From Streptomyces sparsogenes (GTDB lineage Bacteria; Actinomycetota; Actinomycetes; Streptomycetales; Streptomycetaceae), in contig NZ_MAXF01000038.1 in the NCBI RefSeq assembly GCF_001704635.1, positions 62,001 to 126,000 on the forward strand: 64,000 nt of DNA, written 5' to 3'. The notes beneath the pieces were generated by a model. That model made no database searches, was not told the DNA's origin, and was given only the letters and a program-made list of their open reading frames with translations. Every line of letters starts with the position of its first letter. Positions within the stretch are counted from its first letter, which is position 1. The translations under genes were made by a program, and so were the position numbers. This document shows positions 43,434 through 51,338 of the stretch, piece after piece.

Positions 43434-44777
43434 ATGAGTGATTGGCCCGAGGGGTGGACGAGCGACCGCAGGGACCGGTACGGCAGCGGCAGCGGCAGCG
43501 CCGAACCGGAAGCCGCCCGCGCCATGCCGCATGTGCGGCGCGCGGGCCCGGACGCGGGCGGCCCGCCGCGGCGCGCCGAGCCGCCGCTGCCCCCTGACCC
43601 GTCGCCGCGCGGCCCCGTCCCGCACCAGCAGCGGCAGCAGGCGTCCCAGGACTTCGACGACTACGGCGGCCACGCCGACGACGGCTACAACACCGGGCAG
43701 GTCTACGGCCGCGGCGCGGGCCACCCCGGTGGCCCGACCGGCCCCGGCGGCCCGGGCAATCCCGGCGGCGCCCCGCGCGCGGCCCGGCCCAAGAACTGGA
43801 AGCGCCGGATAACCATCGGGCTGATCACCGTCGTCGTGCTGCTGCTCGCGGTCGGCATCGGCACGTACTTCTGGGCCGACTCCAAGCTCCGGCGCGAGGT
43901 GGACCTCAGCAAGGTCGAGGACCGGCCGGACGGCGGCAAGGGGACCAACTACCTGATCGTCGGATCCGACAGCCGCGAGGGCATGTCCGCCGAGGACAAG
44001 AAGAAGCTGCACACCGGCTCCGCCGACGGCCGTCGCACCGACTCGATCATCATTCTGCACGTCGGTGACAACGGCAACACCATGGTCAGCATGCCCCGTG
44101 ACTCCTGGGTCACCATCCCGGCCTTCACCGGCCCGGACACCGGCAAGCGGTACCAGGCCTCGCAGAACAAGCTCAACGCCTCCTTCTCGATGGCCGGCCC
44201 CGAGCTTTTGGTCAGCACGATCGAGTACAACACCGGCCTGCACATCGACCACTACGCGGAGATCGGCTTCGACGGCTTCGCCAAGATCGTCGACTCGGTC
44301 GGCGGCGTGGAGATCGACGTCCCGCAGGACATGAAGGAGAAGCACGCCGGCACCGACCTGAAGAAGGGCAAGCAGACGCTGAACGGCCAGGAGGCGCTCG
44401 CCTTCGTCCGGCAGCGCTACGGCCTGGCGGGCGGCGACCTGGACCGCACCAAGAACCAGCAGAAGTTCCTGTCCGCGCTGGCCAACAAGGCCGCCACGCC
44501 CAGCACCCTGCTCAACCCCTTCAAGCTCTACCCGACCATGGGGGCGGGCCTGGACTCGCTGATCGTGGACAAGGACATGAGCCTGTGGGACGTGAAGGAC
44601 ATGTTCTTCGCGATGAAGAGCGTCTCCGGCGGTGACGGCAAGCAGATGAACATGCCGGTCTCCAACCCGGGCCTGGCCACGTCCAAGGGCAGTGCGGTCC
44701 AGTGGGACATGCCGAAGGTCAAGCAGCTGATGAAGGAGCTGAAGAACGACGAGAAGGTGACGGTCTCCAGCCACTGA
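43434..44777 (+). CDS. LCP family protein, copy 5
   Basis: A 447-residue LCP protein. The N-terminus (1-120) is Gly/Pro/Arg-rich and disordered, then a membrane helix (ITIGLITVVVLLLAVGIGTYFWA). The LCP core has NYLIVGSDSREGM, RTDSIIILHVGD, SMPRDSWVTIP and FVRQRYGLAGGDLDRTKNQQKFL. It ends soon after the core, with no LytR_C domain, like copy 1. A 20-bp perfect hairpin follows. The shorter type without LytR_C may work on a different polymer from copies 2-4; that is inference. Confidence 0.9.
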   Translation: MSDWPEGWTSDRRDRYGSGSGSAEPEAARAMPHVRRAGPDAGGPPRRAEPPLPPDPSPRGPVPHQQRQQASQDFDDYGGHADDGYNTGQVYGRGAGHPGGPTGPGGPGNPGGAPRAARPKNWKRRITIGLITVVVLLLAVGIGTYFWADSKLRREVDLSKVEDRPDGGKGTNYLIVGSDSREGMSAEDKKKLHTGSADGRRTDSIIILHVGDNGNTMVSMPRDSWVTIPAFTGPDTGKRYQASQNKLNASFSMAGPELLVSTIEYNTGLHIDHYAEIGFDGFAKIVDSVGGVEIDVPQDMKEKHAGTDLKKGKQTLNGQEALAFVRQRYGLAGGDLDRTKNQQKFLSALANKAATPSTLLNPFKLYPTMGAGLDSLIVDKDMSLWDVKDMFFAMKSVSGGDGKQMNMPVSNPGLATSKGSAVQWDMPKVKQLMKELKNDEKVTVSSH

Positions 44778-44797
44778 GACGTACGTCATCAGGCTTT

Positions 44798-44842
44798 CGG
44801 CGAACGGCCGCCGCACCGGACGGGTGCGGCGGCCGTTCGCCG
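44798..44842. terminator. 20-bp perfect hairpin terminator after LCP copy 5
   Basis: CGGCGAACGGCCGCCGCACC (44798-44817) pairs fully with 44823-44842 around a 5-nt loop, 20 bp after the stop codon. Confidence 0.88.
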
Positions 44843-44844
44843 TT

Positions 44845-44939
44845 CAGCGGGCCCTGACGCTCTCAGCGGGCCCTGACGCTCTCAGCGGGCCCTGACGCTC
44901 TCAGCGGGCCCTGGCGCTCTCAGCGGGCCCTGGCGCTGT
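44845..44939. repeat. Five tandem 19-bp repeats downstream of the ABC permease gene
   Basis: CAGCGGGCCCTGACGCTCT is repeated at 44845, 44864, 44883, 44902 and 44921; the last two copies have GGC for GAC. A sixth, diverged copy runs into the permease 3' end. It immediately follows the LCP copy 5 terminator. Confidence 0.9.
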
Positions 44940-44946
44940 CAGCGGG

Positions 44947-45726
44947 TCATGACCCGGCGGCCCCGCCGAACCCGGCTATCCGCTTGCTGGTCAGCACCCA
45001 CATGAGCAGCAGACAGCCGAGCAGCACACCGGAGTAGCCGGCGGTCGCGCCGTCGATCGGGCCGAAGAACACCTGCCGCAGCAGCGACGAGGCGTAGAAG
45101 GCGGGGTTCACCCAGCCGATCCAGACCATGAAGTCCGGCAGCAGATGGGCCGGGACCGCCACGGGCCCGAGCGAGACCATGGCCAGCACGCACAGCACAC
45201 TCAGCGAGCCGGCCTCCTCCGGATTCTTCGCCCGGCTCCCGATCCACGCGCCGATGCCGACGAACGGCAGCACCACGGCGAGCACCACCGGCACCACCAG
45301 CGGCGACAGGCTGACCTTCAGCCCGAGGATCAGCACCCCGAACAGCGTGGTGCACACCAGCGCGGGCAGCGCCAGCAGGGTGAACGCACCGGCCGTGGCG
45401 ACGATGAGCGCCTGGGGGCGCACCGGCAGCGCGGCGTAGAAGTCGAAGGCGTCGTTGAACTTCATGAACGCGAAGTTGTTGGCGACCTTGTTCTGCGTCT
45501 CGAAGAGCAGCGCCAGGGTCAGGCTGCCGACGAACACCTGATGCACCGCCTGCCCGCCCGACTCCTTGGCGAAAACGCCCATCGCGGCCAGGGTGAGGAC
45601 GGGCGCCACCATTCCGGTGACCACCATGCCCGGCCAGGACCAGCGCCAGTTGGACAGCTGCACCAGAAACAGGGTCCACACCGTACGCGGAAAAGACAGC
45701 GGCGCCCGATCAATTTCCGTATTCAA
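44947..45726 (-). CDS. ABC-2 type transporter permease
   Basis: A 259-residue membrane protein with about six hydrophobic helices (MVVTGMVAPVLTLAAMGVF; VATAGAFTLLALPALVCTTLFGVLIL; LVVPVVLAVVLPFVGIGAW; a late GVLLGCLLLMWVLT). It carries the ABC-2 reentrant-loop-like FNDAFDFYAALPVRPQAL segment seen in drug/lipid exporters. The product begins at a TTG that overlaps the ATPase gene by 17 bp (LNTEIDRAPLSF); a GTG 14 codons further is the only other early option. Together with the ATPase it should form an exporter; the substrate is unknown. Confidence 0.85.
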   Translation of the reverse strand: MNTEIDRAPLSFPRTVWTLFLVQLSNWRWSWPGMVVTGMVAPVLTLAAMGVFAKESGGQAVHQVFVGSLTLALLFETQNKVANNFAFMKFNDAFDFYAALPVRPQALIVATAGAFTLLALPALVCTTLFGVLILGLKVSLSPLVVPVVLAVVLPFVGIGAWIGSRAKNPEEAGSLSVLCVLAMVSLGPVAVPAHLLPDFMVWIGWVNPAFYASSLLRQVFFGPIDGATAGYSGVLLGCLLLMWVLTSKRIAGFGGAAGS

Positions 45727-46624
45727 AATACACTTCTTCTAGTGTCTTGGACTGCAGGCGGAATTCCAGGAATTCATCGAGGTCGAGGTCGGAAGTCAGC
45801 CGCGCGACATCCGTACGGGACACCTGGGCGACCACCTTGCCCCGGTGCCGGCTCTGCACCTCCAGGTAGTCGGGCAGCTCGGCGGTGGTCCCGTCGCGCA
45901 GGGTCAGATGCACGCTCAGCGTCTTCGCCAGCCCGCTCTTCAGCTCCGCCGGCCGCCCCACGGCCACCAGCCTCCCCTCGCGGAGGATGCCCACCCGCTC
46001 GATCACCTGCTCCGCCTCCAGCGCGTTGTGGGTGATCAGCACGATGGTCTGGCCCTGCTCGTGGTTGAGCTCGCGCAGCAGGTCCCAGACCATGCGCCGG
46101 CGCGCCGGGTCCAGCTCGTTCGTCGGCTCGTCGAGGATCAGCACGGGCAGATCGGCGACGAGCGCCACCGCCAGCTGCAGCAGCCGGCGCTCCCCGCCGG
46201 ACATCCGCCGGACGACCTTGTCCCGCATCCCCCCGATGTCCAGCCGCTCGATCAGCTCATCCCGCCGCCGCCTGGCCTCCCGCCGCCCGAGCCCCCTCAG
46301 ATGCGCCGTGACGTAGAGCGCTTCGGAGGCCTTCAGGCTGTTGAGCGCGAACGCGGTCTGCGGCATGTACGACACCCGCATGCTGGTGAACACGGGATCG
46401 GCGAGCACGTCCTTGCCGAACAGCCGGATGGAGCCGGAATCGCTCCGCAGCAGCCCCACCATCTGCTTGATCAGAGTGGTTTTGCCGGCGCCGTTGCTGC
46501 CGAGCATCCCGAAGAACTCGCCCTGCTCGATGGTGAGCGAGATGTCGTCATTCGCGGGCCGCTCTGCGCCGGGGAATCTCTTGGTGACTTCGCGGATCTC
46601 ATAAACGACGTGCCCATCCCCCAT
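45710..46624 (-). CDS. ABC transporter ATP-binding protein
   Basis: A 304-residue ATPase: Walker A GSNGAGKTT (43-51), Q-loop VSYMPQTAFALN, signature RRMSGGERRLLQLA, Walker B PVLILDEPTNELDP, H-loop LITHN. The C-terminal ~80 residues (from AELPDYLEVQSRHRG) are an accessory domain of the DrrA/NodI-like exporter class. The ATG at 46624 was chosen since GGGGGG precedes it by 6 bp; an in-frame ATG at 46642 would add six residues. It overlaps the permease gene, as expected of a coupled exporter. Confidence 0.9.
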   Translation of the reverse strand: MGDGHVVYEIREVTKRFPGAERPANDDISLTIEQGEFFGMLGSNGAGKTTLIKQMVGLLRSDSGSIRLFGKDVLADPVFTSMRVSYMPQTAFALNSLKASEALYVTAHLRGLGRREARRRRDELIERLDIGGMRDKVVRRMSGGERRLLQLAVALVADLPVLILDEPTNELDPARRRMVWDLLRELNHEQGQTIVLITHNALEAEQVIERVGILREGRLVAVGRPAELKSGLAKTLSVHLTLRDGTTAELPDYLEVQSRHRGKVVAQVSRTDVARLTSDLDLDEFLEFRLQSKTLEEVYFEYGN

Positions 46625-46691
46625 CCCGAACCCCCCATCCATGTGAAGAAAAGAGAGGGGGATGCTAGCAGCAGCACCGCAAGCAGGCCCG

Positions 46692-47408
46692 CTACGCCCG
46701 ACCCCGCCGGCTCCGGGGAGTCTGCGTGCGATAGGAGGAGCCGAGTTCCGGGCCGAGTCCGAAGTAGTGCCGGAAGTTGTAGACGAGCGGGCTCCAGGAA
46801 GCGGGATCGACATGGTCCGTGCCGGGCACGACGATGCGGGGGTCGGCGTGCACCTTGTGCACGGCGGCCTCGACGATCACGAATTCGCCGGAGACGTCCG
46901 GTCCCACCCGCAGGGCTCGCGCCTCCAACTGGAGGGGGCATTCGGCGACACGCGGGGGCCGGACCTCGTGGGAAGGCTCTTCGCGCAGGCCGGCCGCAGC
47001 GAACTTGTCCGGCTCGAACCGGCAGCCCTCCGCCTTGGTCGAGGGCACCGGATGCCGTCCGGTCAGCGGCGCCAGCCGCTCCACCGCCCGCCACTGCTCG
47101 GGCGCGGGCAGATTGATCACCAGGTCGGGCCGGCTGCCCAGGTTCCGCGCCGTCTGCCCGTCAGCCCCCAGACCGAGCACCACCGTCTGCCCGAGCGCCC
47201 ACGCGGAGGACATCGGGGCGAGGTTGTACGAGCCGTCCTCGTTCTCTGTCGACAGCAGCACCACGGGCGTTCCGAAGTACAGGATGCTCGGCTCGATCGC
47301 TATGTGGCGGGTGGCTTCTTCGGCGGTGTCCAGTGACGCGGTGTCCAGTGACGCGGTGATCAATGGCGCGGTGATCAATGGCGCGGTGTTCGATGACGCG
47401 GTGTTCAT
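46692..47408 (-). CDS. Flavin reductase-like protein with repeat-built N-terminus
   Basis: A 238-residue FMN-binding split-barrel protein: SILYFGTPVVLLSTENEDGSYNLAPMSSAWALG, LGADGQTARNLGSRPDLVINLP, and a late GPDVSGEFVIVEAAVHKVHADP. This is the flavoredoxin/flavin reductase family, acting on small flavin substrates or as an oxidoreductase. The first ~28 residues (TAPLITAPLITASLDTASLDT) are encoded by tandem 15-bp repeats and are absent from the family as I know it. There is no ATG or GTG between the repeat and the conserved HIAIEPSIL, so the repeat appears to be translated. Confidence 0.82.
   Translation of the reverse strand: MNTASSNTAPLITAPLITASLDTASLDTAEEATRHIAIEPSILYFGTPVVLLSTENEDGSYNLAPMSSAWALGQTVVLGLGADGQTARNLGSRPDLVINLPAPEQWRAVERLAPLTGRHPVPSTKAEGCRFEPDKFAAAGLREEPSHEVRPPRVAECPLQLEARALRVGPDVSGEFVIVEAAVHKVHADPRIVVPGTDHVDPASWSPLVYNFRHYFGLGPELGSSYRTQTPRSRRGRA
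47326..47400. repeat. Five 15-bp tandem repeats at the start of the flavin reductase gene
   Basis: GTGTCCAGTGACGCG (47326-47340, 47341-47355), GTGATCAATGGCGCG (47356-47370, 47371-47385) and GTGTTCGATGACGCG (47386-47400) encode residues 3-27. The in-frame 15-bp period keeps the reading frame whatever the copy number. Confidence 0.9.
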
Positions 47409-47513
47409 GGTGCGGAGCCTAGGAGCCGGACGCTTCGGCCCGGACCGAAGCGTCCTGCGGCCCGGACGGGCGGCCGGCCGCGCCGACCGGAAGCGGCCCC
47501 ACCCCTCACCGGG

Positions 47514-47933
47514 TCAGTCGCACACGGGCGGGGTCTCCTTCGTCACCGTGAAGTACACCGGCGGGAAGCCCGCCGCCTCGAACACCGCCTCGTCCTTCGA
47601 CAGCAACGTCATATAGCCCGCCAAGGTCTGGGACCCGTCCGGGGCGTCGCCCTCGACCCGCCTGCTGATGGCGGGGCCGACTCCGGAGATCTTCCAGGTC
47701 CTGCCGCCGAAGGTCGCCCAGGTGATACCGCAGTGGCCGTACATGTCGTACGGATACGCCACCTGCACCTTCGGATGCCTCGGCCCCTCCTCCCAGCGCT
47801 CCCCCTCCCTCTCCCGCGCCTTCAGCGGCTTCTGGCTCGGGGCCTCCTCCTCCGACGGGCCCCCTCCCCCACCACACGCCACCCCGCCCAGCGCCAGCGT
47901 CAACACCAGCACCCCCACGCGCACTCCGCCCAT
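47514..47933 (-). CDS. Small secreted lipoprotein, unknown function
   Basis: A 139-residue product with an N-terminal signal (MGGVRVGVLVLTLALGGVAC, probable lipidated Cys20) followed by GGGGG and a Glu/Lys-rich spacer. The mature domain (about 55-139) is VQVAYPYDMYGHCGITWATFGGRTW ... YFTVTKETPPVCD, with two further cysteines that could form a disulfide. I do not recognise the family beyond saying similar actinobacterial lipoproteins exist. No coupled neighbour. Confidence 0.7.
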   Translation of the reverse strand: MGGVRVGVLVLTLALGGVACGGGGGPSEEEAPSQKPLKAREREGERWEEGPRHPKVQVAYPYDMYGHCGITWATFGGRTWKISGVGPAISRRVEGDAPDGSQTLAGYMTLLSKDEAVFEAAGFPPVYFTVTKETPPVCD

Positions 47934-48232
47934 GGCCGCCCCCCACGCGTCGTTTCGGCATCAATGTGGCGCTTCGACGAGAGGTGAGGGCGGCTGGTTC
48001 CGTCGGCGTCTCTCCGGGGGACTACGCAGGTTGCGCGCCATCACGACAGTCTGCGCAGTCACCTCCAGCCGCCTTGAAGCCGAGACTGAGACGGCAACAG
48101 ACGAGCAGCTTGGAGGACGTCCCGCAGTTTCCCGTTCCGTCAACCGTGATCGCTTGACCCGCGCGCCCGGCCCTCGGGAGCATCAACCCAGACGCGAGGC
48201 ACTGACAGCGGCATGGGAGAGGAACCCAGACC
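47934..48232. other. Gene-poor spacer before the DUF6879/Scr1 group
   Basis: About 300 bp without a convincing gene. Its base composition is visibly less GC-rich than the backbone, matching the genes that follow, so the accessory segment probably begins here. The ribosome binding site GAGAGGAA (48217-48224) of the next gene lies at its right end. Confidence 0.45.
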
Positions 48233-48424
48233 ATGAAGGTCACCAAGCTGGTCAGCACGTGCGACATCAAGGACTGCCCGACGATCTACGCGACGGATCG
48301 CGGCACCTTCTTGGTGCAGGGCGAGACGCCAACGGACCACGGGCTTCAGATCCCCGCTCATGAAACCCTGGTCGAGATCCCGATGGAACTGCTCCAGAAG
48401 GCCATCCGTGACAAGCTCATCTAA
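48233..48424 (+). CDS. Small hypothetical protein coupled to DUF6879 gene
   Basis: A 63-residue acidic protein (KVTKLVSTCDIKDCPTIYAT; VEIPMELLQKAIRDKLI) with a Cys-x6-Cys hint at the N-terminus. Similar small proteins are found upstream of DUF6879/Scr1-type regulators in Streptomyces, as I recall. Its end overlaps the next gene by 17 bp, so translation is coupled. Function unknown. Confidence 0.72.
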   Translation: MKVTKLVSTCDIKDCPTIYATDRGTFLVQGETPTDHGLQIPAHETLVEIPMELLQKAIRDKLI

Positions 48425-48932
48425 GACCCTCGGCGGCCTCTTCGACTCCTTCCAGCGGGAGGCTTTCCGTCTGGAAACCCTGAACGACTACAGCAAGTCC
48501 GGGAGCGTCGACGCGTATCACGCCTACTTGGCCGGGGAGCCGCAGCCGGAGGACTACAACGCCGGGTGGGTGGAGGAACTCCGATCGCACACCGAGAACG
48601 GTAAGCGGGTCTATCGGGTGCACATTCTGTCGCGACCACTCACGGACTATCTTTGCTTCGAGCTCGGGTGGGGCTACCGGAAGAACATGACCGGGGGCGA
48701 AGAGTTCTTCATCCTCGACGTCACCGATAAACCCAATCCCCTGACCGGCGTCCCGGACTTCTGGTGCTTCGATTCCGAGTCCGTGGCCGTGATGAACTAC
48801 GACGGGGCAGGAAAGTACCTGAGCTCGGAAATACTGGAGCCGGAACGGGTGGCGGAGTTCACCAGGTATCGCGACACGGCACTCACTCACGCGGAACCAT
48901 TCACCGAATGGTGGGCCAAGTACGGGGCGTGA
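48408..48932 (+). CDS. DUF6879 family protein
   Basis: A 174-residue protein with the DUF6879 pattern: LGGLFDSFQREAFRLETLNDYS near the N-terminus, VYRVHILSRPLTDYLCFELGWGY, EEFFILDVTD, and a C-terminal YRDTALTHAEPFTEWWAKYGA. DUF6879 genes sit next to XRE-type regulators in actinobacteria and are thought to form regulatory or toxin-antitoxin-like pairs with them. The GTG start (VTSSSKTLGG) overlaps the preceding gene, and its stop overlaps the regulator's GTG (GTGA). Confidence 0.85.
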   Translation: MTSSSKTLGGLFDSFQREAFRLETLNDYSKSGSVDAYHAYLAGEPQPEDYNAGWVEELRSHTENGKRVYRVHILSRPLTDYLCFELGWGYRKNMTGGEEFFILDVTDKPNPLTGVPDFWCFDSESVAVMNYDGAGKYLSSEILEPERVAEFTRYRDTALTHAEPFTEWWAKYGA

Positions 48933-49759
48933 ACAGAGCACAGCTTGGGGCCGCGCTGCGGGCGCTGCGAGTGGCATCCGGGAAAGAGGCCAAGGCAGTG
49001 GCCCGCAGCGCCCTCATGTCGCCGTCCAAGCTGTCCAAGATCGAGAATGCCAAGCTCGCACCAAGCGCCACGGATGTTGAACGCATCCTGACCGCCATCG
49101 GCGTCTCGAATGAGGTCAAGGCCGAGTACACGGAGGCCGCCCGCGCATCGGCGACCGAAGCGACAGCGTGGCGGCTGCTGAAGCGCATTGGCGTCCACAA
49201 GGGGCAGCAAGCCGCCAAGGCCCTGGAAGCCCAGATGTCGACGCTGCGGCTCTTTCAACCGGCACTGGTCCCCGGCCTGCTCCAAACCCCGGAGTACATC
49301 CGCGCTGTTCTGAAACGGCACAACCTGAGTGAAGACGCCCTCACGCGCACGATCAACGGAAGGCTTGAACGGCAAGCGGTTCTCTACGACAGCACGAAAT
49401 CACTTCAGTTCGTCATCACAGAACCAGTGCTGAGGTGGAGAACCGTCCCGCCGCAGATGCTGGCGGCGCAGCTCGACCGCATCGCCTCCATATCACGCTT
49501 GCCTCACGTGGATGTTCGGGTGGTGCCGCTGGCAATTCAGCAACACGACATCGCCAATCACGCGTTCGTCATCCGGGATGACCACATGGTGACGATAGAG
49601 ACCGTGCACGCTGAAGTGGTCGTTACGGACCCCAGAGACGTTGGACTGTACGTAGATAAGTTCAATGGGTTCGCAGCCGTAGCTCTGGCGGGGGACAGAA
49701 TGCGGAGCCTACTCGAAGACATCCGCAACGACTTCTTGCGGGAACAGGAAACAGGCTAG
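48929..49759 (+). CDS. XRE-type regulator with Scr1/DUF5753 domain
   Basis: A 276-residue regulator: N-terminal helix-turn-helix (about 6-60, ALRALRVASGKEAKAVARSALMSPSKLSKIENAKLAP) and the C-terminal DUF5753 domain (about 95-270), beginning STLRLFQPALVPGLLQTPEYIRAVLK with the REQAVL-like RLERQAVLYDS and LRWRTVPPQMLAAQL blocks. In Streptomyces such regulators pair with a DUF397 protein. The start was placed at the GTG that overlaps the DUF6879 stop; the longer frame upstream is antisense-like. A DUF397 gene follows 0.5 kb downstream. Confidence 0.88.
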   Translation: MNRAQLGAALRALRVASGKEAKAVARSALMSPSKLSKIENAKLAPSATDVERILTAIGVSNEVKAEYTEAARASATEATAWRLLKRIGVHKGQQAAKALEAQMSTLRLFQPALVPGLLQTPEYIRAVLKRHNLSEDALTRTINGRLERQAVLYDSTKSLQFVITEPVLRWRTVPPQMLAAQLDRIASISRLPHVDVRVVPLAIQQHDIANHAFVIRDDHMVTIETVHAEVVVTDPRDVGLYVDKFNGFAAVALAGDRMRSLLEDIRNDFLREQETG

Positions 49760-49791
49760 AGGCGCGCCCCCGGCCAGCCGAAGATGGCTCC

Positions 49792-50004
49792 ATGGGGAGC
49801 GACGAGAACACTTGTGATCCAGCATCGACCGCATCGGCAATCAGTCTGATGGAGGGGACAAGCGAGCCGTCTCCAAAGCCTGGTTGCTGTGCGTGCCTCT
49901 CGCTGTCGGTCGCTCGCGAGAACGCGCGATCCGCAGGGGACTACAGCGGGGTTTCAGACGGCAACGTGAAACTCCGTCGCCACCAAGCTGAGGTACACGC
50001 GTGA
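49792..50004 (+). CDS. Small Cys/His hypothetical protein
   Basis: A 70-residue protein with KPGCCACLSLSVARENARSAGDYS and a C-terminal VKLRRHQAEVHA. The Cys-x2-Cys plus a RRHxxxxH tail resembles a small zinc site seen in related streptomycete proteins. Its stop TGA overlaps the GTG of the next gene (GTGA), indicating co-translation. Function unknown. Confidence 0.6.
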   Translation: MGSDENTCDPASTASAISLMEGTSEPSPKPGCCACLSLSVARENARSAGDYSGVSDGNVKLRRHQAEVHA

Positions 50005-50201
50005 CGCGCAAGGGAGCGGCGCAGCGGCTCTTCGCTGACCGGCCGCTGTTGACGATGCGCGTTTCCCGTGACTCCGGGCGATCGTGGGAGCCCGAGCAGG
50101 CAGTGTCCGCGAGCGAGGATCTGGCACCTCTTATGTCTTCCGCGTGGCCGCCATGCGAGTGCGCGCGGTGCGCCGAGTCCGGCAAGCGTTCCAATCGCTG
50201 A
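50001..50201 (+). CDS. Small hypothetical protein with C-terminal WPPCECARC motif
   Basis: A 66-residue protein (TRKGAAQRLFADRPLLTMRVSRDSG; then SAWPPCECARCAESGK). The WPPCxCxxC ending recurs in small streptomycete proteins near DUF397/XRE loci, as I recall, suggesting metal binding. Coupled to the preceding gene by GTGA overlap. Confidence 0.6.
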   Translation: MTRKGAAQRLFADRPLLTMRVSRDSGRSWEPEQAVSASEDLAPLMSSAWPPCECARCAESGKRSNR

Positions 50202-50287
50202 AGCGCGGCTCTCCCCCCTTTGACTCCCGCCCGTTCAGGCGGCGACGGCCAGCCATGGCCGTGATCAGTTAGCAGGAAGGTGCAGTG

Positions 50288-50512
50288 ATGCAGATCGGAA
50301 CCGACCTGTACGCGCTCGACATCAGCGGGGCCTCGTTCGTGAAGGCGTGCGGCGGCCCCTGTACGGAGGGGTGTGTGACCCTGGCCCAGATCGGTGACGG
50401 CCTCTGGGCGCTCGGTGACAGCAAGCGACCGGACGCGCAGCCGCTGCGGTTCACCACGGAGGAGCTGGACGCGGCCGGGATCGACCCGGCGCGCTTCGGC
50501 CTGAACGTCTGA
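50288..50512 (+). CDS. DUF397 domain protein
   Basis: A 74-residue protein whose second half is the DUF397 signature: LAQIGDGLWALGDSKRPDA, then PLRFTTEELDAAGIDPARF. DUF397 proteins usually accompany XRE/Scr1 regulators and may act as their antagonists. AGGAAGG precedes the ATG by 7 bp; a GTG one codon upstream is an alternative. It stands 0.5 kb after the Scr1-type regulator rather than directly beside it. Confidence 0.82.
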   Translation: MQIGTDLYALDISGASFVKACGGPCTEGCVTLAQIGDGLWALGDSKRPDAQPLRFTTEELDAAGIDPARFGLNV

Positions 50513-50595
50513 TCCTCCTCTCCCGTCAGTCGGGCCGGGTCCATCCCCCGTCCCTGGGTCCGGCCCGGCTGGCACCTCTCGAACGGGAACGACTG

Positions 50596-51063
50596 GTGCA
50601 CCACCACGGCTATCTATGGGCTGGCCCGAAAGAGCGTTTCGACAATGAGGCTCTTCGGCGACCTCCGCATCCTGAGCCACCACCGGCAGGAAGCAGGCCA
50701 GAACTGATCCAGCGCTATCGGGAGGTCGCGACGGAGTTCCCGACGGTTGACCTGCCGCCCCTTGAAACGGCGTACTGGCTGATCAAGCCCCGTTCCTTGG
50801 TTCGCGGCACGTGGGTGGAGGCGAAGGAGGCCGCCTCATGGCTCGATGAGCGGCTGGCCGAGTACGCGGCCCGGTTCGCATCTGAGAGGGACCGAGACAC
50901 TACCCGCCTGGCCGGACTGGTGGACACTGCTGCCGAACAACTGTGCACGGGTGCTGATGTGTCGTACGGCTTCTACCTGGAACGTCCCTCGTATCTATCC
51001 CTGACAGTAGTGACGTGCTCCCCGAATCGTGCGCTTCCTGGAGCGGCCTGCCCAGTCGCGTAG
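50596..51063 (+). CDS. Hypothetical protein
   Basis: A 155-residue soluble protein starting at GTG (VHHHGYLWAGPKERFD). A Pro-rich segment (RRPPHPEPPPAGSRPEL) precedes a helical part (SWLDERLAEYAARFASERDRDTTRLAGLVDTAAEQL) and a beta-like end (VSYGFYLERPSYLSLTVVTCS). I do not recognise the family. Codon use is ordinary high-GC but weaker than the backbone. An excellent terminator follows. Confidence 0.6.
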   Translation: MHHHGYLWAGPKERFDNEALRRPPHPEPPPAGSRPELIQRYREVATEFPTVDLPPLETAYWLIKPRSLVRGTWVEAKEAASWLDERLAEYAARFASERDRDTTRLAGLVDTAAEQLCTGADVSYGFYLERPSYLSLTVVTCSPNRALPGAACPVA

Positions 51064-51076
51064 TCGAAACAACGAA

Positions 51077-51102
51077 AGGCCCCGTCCGGATGGACGGGGC
51101 CT
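51077..51102 (+). terminator. Rho-independent terminator
   Basis: AGGCCCCGTCC (51077-51087) and GGACGGGGCCT (51092-51102) form an 11-bp perfect stem with loop GGAT, followed by TGTTTGGTTT. It ends the accessory gene group. Confidence 0.88.
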
Positions 51103-51338
51103 GTTTGGTTTGCCTAGAGCAGTGCGAGGAAGGGCTTCGTGTCCCTGAACGGTTCTGGCCGCTTGTCGCGCCGGGGGCTGTGTTGTTTGTGCAGGTCAGA
51201 GGCCGTTTTCAGCCCGGCATCTGCCCAGGATTCCCCCAGCATGACGCCCAGGAACGGCCCTGATCAGGCCGCAACGGGTAGAAAGCCAAGGACGTCCTTC
51301 CGGGCCTTCGAAATAGCTCCTGACCTGCAAAAACCCTG
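51103..51338. other. Gene-free spacer
   Basis: About 235 bp between the terminator and the acyl-CoA dehydrogenase stop. Short open frames are present but lack ribosome binding sites and family resemblance. It may be decayed sequence at the right border of the accessory segment. Confidence 0.4.

Noticed and set aside
44845..44939. CRISPR or integron-type array
   Set aside because: 19-bp units are directly adjacent without spacers; simple tandem repeat.
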